NCBI GenBank assembly: GCA_963709645.1
Contig: CAVPXP010000007.1
Location: 186,001-250,000, forward strand
DNA length: 64,000 bases
Direction: 5' to 3'
Source of the DNA: DYRB01 sp963709645
GTDB taxonomy: Bacteria > Pseudomonadota > Gammaproteobacteria > Chromatiales > Chromatiaceae
This document shows, one piece after another, positions 62,669 to 64,000 of the stretch. A model generated the notes under the pieces. That model saw only the letters and a program-made list of their open reading frames with translations, ran no database searches and had not been told where the DNA came from. The translations under genes and the position numbers were made by a program. How positions within the stretch are numbered: the first letter of the stretch is position 1; every line of letters begins with the position of its first letter.

Positions 62669-63892
62669 TTGCACATGCGCCGCAAGCGGGTCCTGCTGGA
62701 GGAGTTGACGCGTGCGATCGAAGCCGACGAACTGGAGTTCTATTACCAGCCGAAGGTTTCCCTCGTAAGCGGACGCCTGGACGGTGCCGAGGCGCTATTG
62801 CGTTGGAACCACCCGGATGGGAGCGTGCGGCTGCCCGGCAGCTTTATTCCTTTGGCCGAGGCCACCGGGTTCATCACCCGCATCACGCGCCACATGTTGG
62901 CCAAGCTGGTGGCCGACATGGCGATCATCCATGACCTGGATGATGCATTGCGCATCTCGTTCAACGCCTCACCCAAGGACTTCAAATCCAGCGAGTTGGT
63001 GGCCGACATCCTGGGCGCGATCCGCATCGGTGCGGTGGTCCCGAGCCGCCTGCAAATCGAGCTCACCGAGGCGTCCGTGCTACGCAGCACGGAGGACGTT
63101 CGGCAGAATCTGGAAGCCCTGGTCCGAGAGGGCGTGTCCCTGGCGATGGACGACTACGGCAAGGGCTTCTCGTCGATCGATACACTGAGCCGCTGGCCCT
63201 TCTCGGTCATCAAGATCGACAAGGACATCATCGAGCGCATTAAGGGCTCCAGCAAGGGCATGACCATCGTCAAGGCCAGCGTGCGCATGGCCCACGAGCT
63301 GAACGTCGAGGTCGTTGCCGAAGGGGTCGACTCCGCCGAGCTCTACGAGTTTCTGCTTAGATGCGGCTGTACCCGGGCACAGGGCTACTGGATCGGACGG
63401 CCCATGCCTCTGGATCAGTTCATCTCCTTCGTCCAAGCCGACAACCGCTGGTCAGGCATGCCCGTGGGCCTGCTGCATATGGCGCAGCTCGATCATATTC
63501 ATTGGCGCAAGTCCTTGATCGAATCCGTGACCGCGTTGGCGTTTCCACGCAGCGAACAGAGTACCCAGGTTGCGTTAGAAGGCATTCCGCCGCTGGACTG
63601 CCACGAGTGTCGGTTGGGTCGGTGGTATTACCGCAGCGGCCAAGAGTTCGCCGGGACACCTGCCTTCGATGCGCTTGAAGAGCCCCATCGCAGGCTCCAT
63701 GAAACCGGGCGCGAGTTGGTTGACGGGGCGACCAATGGCGCCAGCCGCGAGCATCTAGTGGTGCTCATGCGGCGGCTTACGGAGCATTCCCTTCAAGTGA
63801 TCGCTGGGCTGCAGGAGTTGGAAGACGAGGCGCTGCTGGAGCTCAAGCAAGTCGGCGCCTGGGTCGTCAGCGCGCTGCACCCCCAGGACTGA
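62669..63892 (+). CDS. EAL-domain c-di-GMP phosphodiesterase with CZB zinc-sensing domain
   Basis: 407 residues. The EAL domain (about 20-250) keeps the catalytic residues: AEALLRW (E), RISFNAS (N), IELTEAS (E), AMDDYGKGFSSID (DD), VIKID (K), VVAEGVD (E) and AQGYWIGRPM (Q). The C-terminal CZB domain (about 270-400) shows HIHWRKSLIES, DCHECRLGRWYYRSGQE and EEPHRRLHETG, the 3His-1Cys zinc site. CZB on a c-di-GMP enzyme suggests zinc-controlled signalling. The start is TTG 62669 with GGAGG six bases before; ATG 62675 is the alternative. Confidence 0.9.
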   Translation: MHMRRKRVLLEELTRAIEADELEFYYQPKVSLVSGRLDGAEALLRWNHPDGSVRLPGSFIPLAEATGFITRITRHMLAKLVADMAIIHDLDDALRISFNASPKDFKSSELVADILGAIRIGAVVPSRLQIELTEASVLRSTEDVRQNLEALVREGVSLAMDDYGKGFSSIDTLSRWPFSVIKIDKDIIERIKGSSKGMTIVKASVRMAHELNVEVVAEGVDSAELYEFLLRCGCTRAQGYWIGRPMPLDQFISFVQADNRWSGMPVGLLHMAQLDHIHWRKSLIESVTALAFPRSEQSTQVALEGIPPLDCHECRLGRWYYRSGQEFAGTPAFDALEEPHRRLHETGRELVDGATNGASREHLVVLMRRLTEHSLQVIAGLQELEDEALLELKQVGAWVVSALHPQD

Positions 63893-63936
63893 GCAACGCC
63901 TGGTCGGCGGGCGCGAGATGCCTGCTCTCCAGGGAG

Positions 63937-64000
63937 ATGCTGATTGGAGCCATCCCTGGCTTGAATCAGCTCGCGCTCCCCGAGGTGCGACTCGTGGAAT
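63937..64000 (-). repeat. Dispersed hairpin repeat, copy 3 (inverted, cut by window)
   Basis: Read on the minus strand, the core starts with TTCCACGAGTCGCACCTCGG and runs to CCAGGGATGGCTCCAATCAG, matching copies 1 and 2. The rest continues past the window edge. Confidence 0.6.

Overview
The window is high-GC, densely packed bacterial DNA and reads as a gammaproteobacterium. Supporting this are the ssb / YajR-type transporter / uvrA block, the rml operon, glyA-nrdR-ribD, rsmA next to lon, btuB-cobO behind a cobalamin riboswitch, and a diheme c4-like cytochrome. A Chromatiales-like relative (purple sulfur bacteria and kin) is my best guess, but this is inference: there is no photosynthesis gene, rRNA or tRNA here to settle it.

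Layout. 0-2.4 kb: ribD (cut by the window edge), nrdR and glyA on the minus strand. 2.6-9.0 kb: diheme cytochrome, exported pentapeptide-repeat protein, metallophosphoesterase, CDP-archaeol-synthase-like membrane protein, exported rhodanese, and a translationally coupled CHAD-domain protein / ParA-like ATPase pair. 9.2-13.6 kb: transaldolase, rsmA, lon (frameshifted). 13.6-17.2 kb: a 161-bp MITE-like element, then the dTDP-rhamnose operon rmlB-A-C-D (rmlD frameshifted). 17.2-22.8 kb: ssb, YajR-type transporter, uvrA, a DsbA-like protein. 22.9-25.2 kb: a decayed stretch with remnants of restriction-modification and other genes. 25.4-30.5 kb: DUF3604 protein, parvulin-type isomerase and three HupE/UreJ-like membrane proteins in an overlapping cluster, three of the five genes broken by one-base shifts. 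30.6-36.6 kb: SWIM/SNF2 helicase, RlmN-like radical SAM enzyme, second ParA-like ATPase, thiopurine methyltransferase. 36.7-42.9 kb: SPOR protein, glycine-rich protein, cobO, ECF S-component, btuB and its cobalamin riboswitch. 43.2-47 kb: glycerate kinase and GntP permease, ferritin with a 26-residue Cys/Lys-rich microprotein, repeats. 47-49 kb: outer-membrane protein divergent from an AraC regulator.

49.4-56.2 kb is the most unusual part: an operon for a TTG-started 1249-residue membrane fusion (spermidine-synthase-like domain, a second membrane bundle, a covalent-FMN domain and a NosR/NapH-like iron-sulfur module), a tiny membrane protein, an AmmeMemoRadiSam-type radical SAM enzyme, a tiny Tat-signal protein and a membrane-anchored MEMO1-AMMECR1 fusion. 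It looks like a dedicated transmembrane redox/modification system. 56.6-64 kb: an HExxH protein, an exported Hsp20-like protein, a SnoaL-like protein, mtaB, a second MITE copy, an arsR-arsC-acr3 operon with a truncated metallo-beta-lactamase gene, and an EAL-CZB phosphodiesterase.

Two patterns cut across the window. First, at least eight otherwise well conserved genes carry one-base frameshifts, mostly extra bases, which suggests residual sequencing or assembly error more than real decay. Second, two unrelated MITE families have inserted exactly at stop codons, with target duplications that preserve the stops. Cooperation between genes is clearest for the rml, B12, ars and glycerate groups. 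The roles of the MEMO/NosR operon, the CHAD-ParA pair and the DUF3604-HupE cluster are hypotheses.
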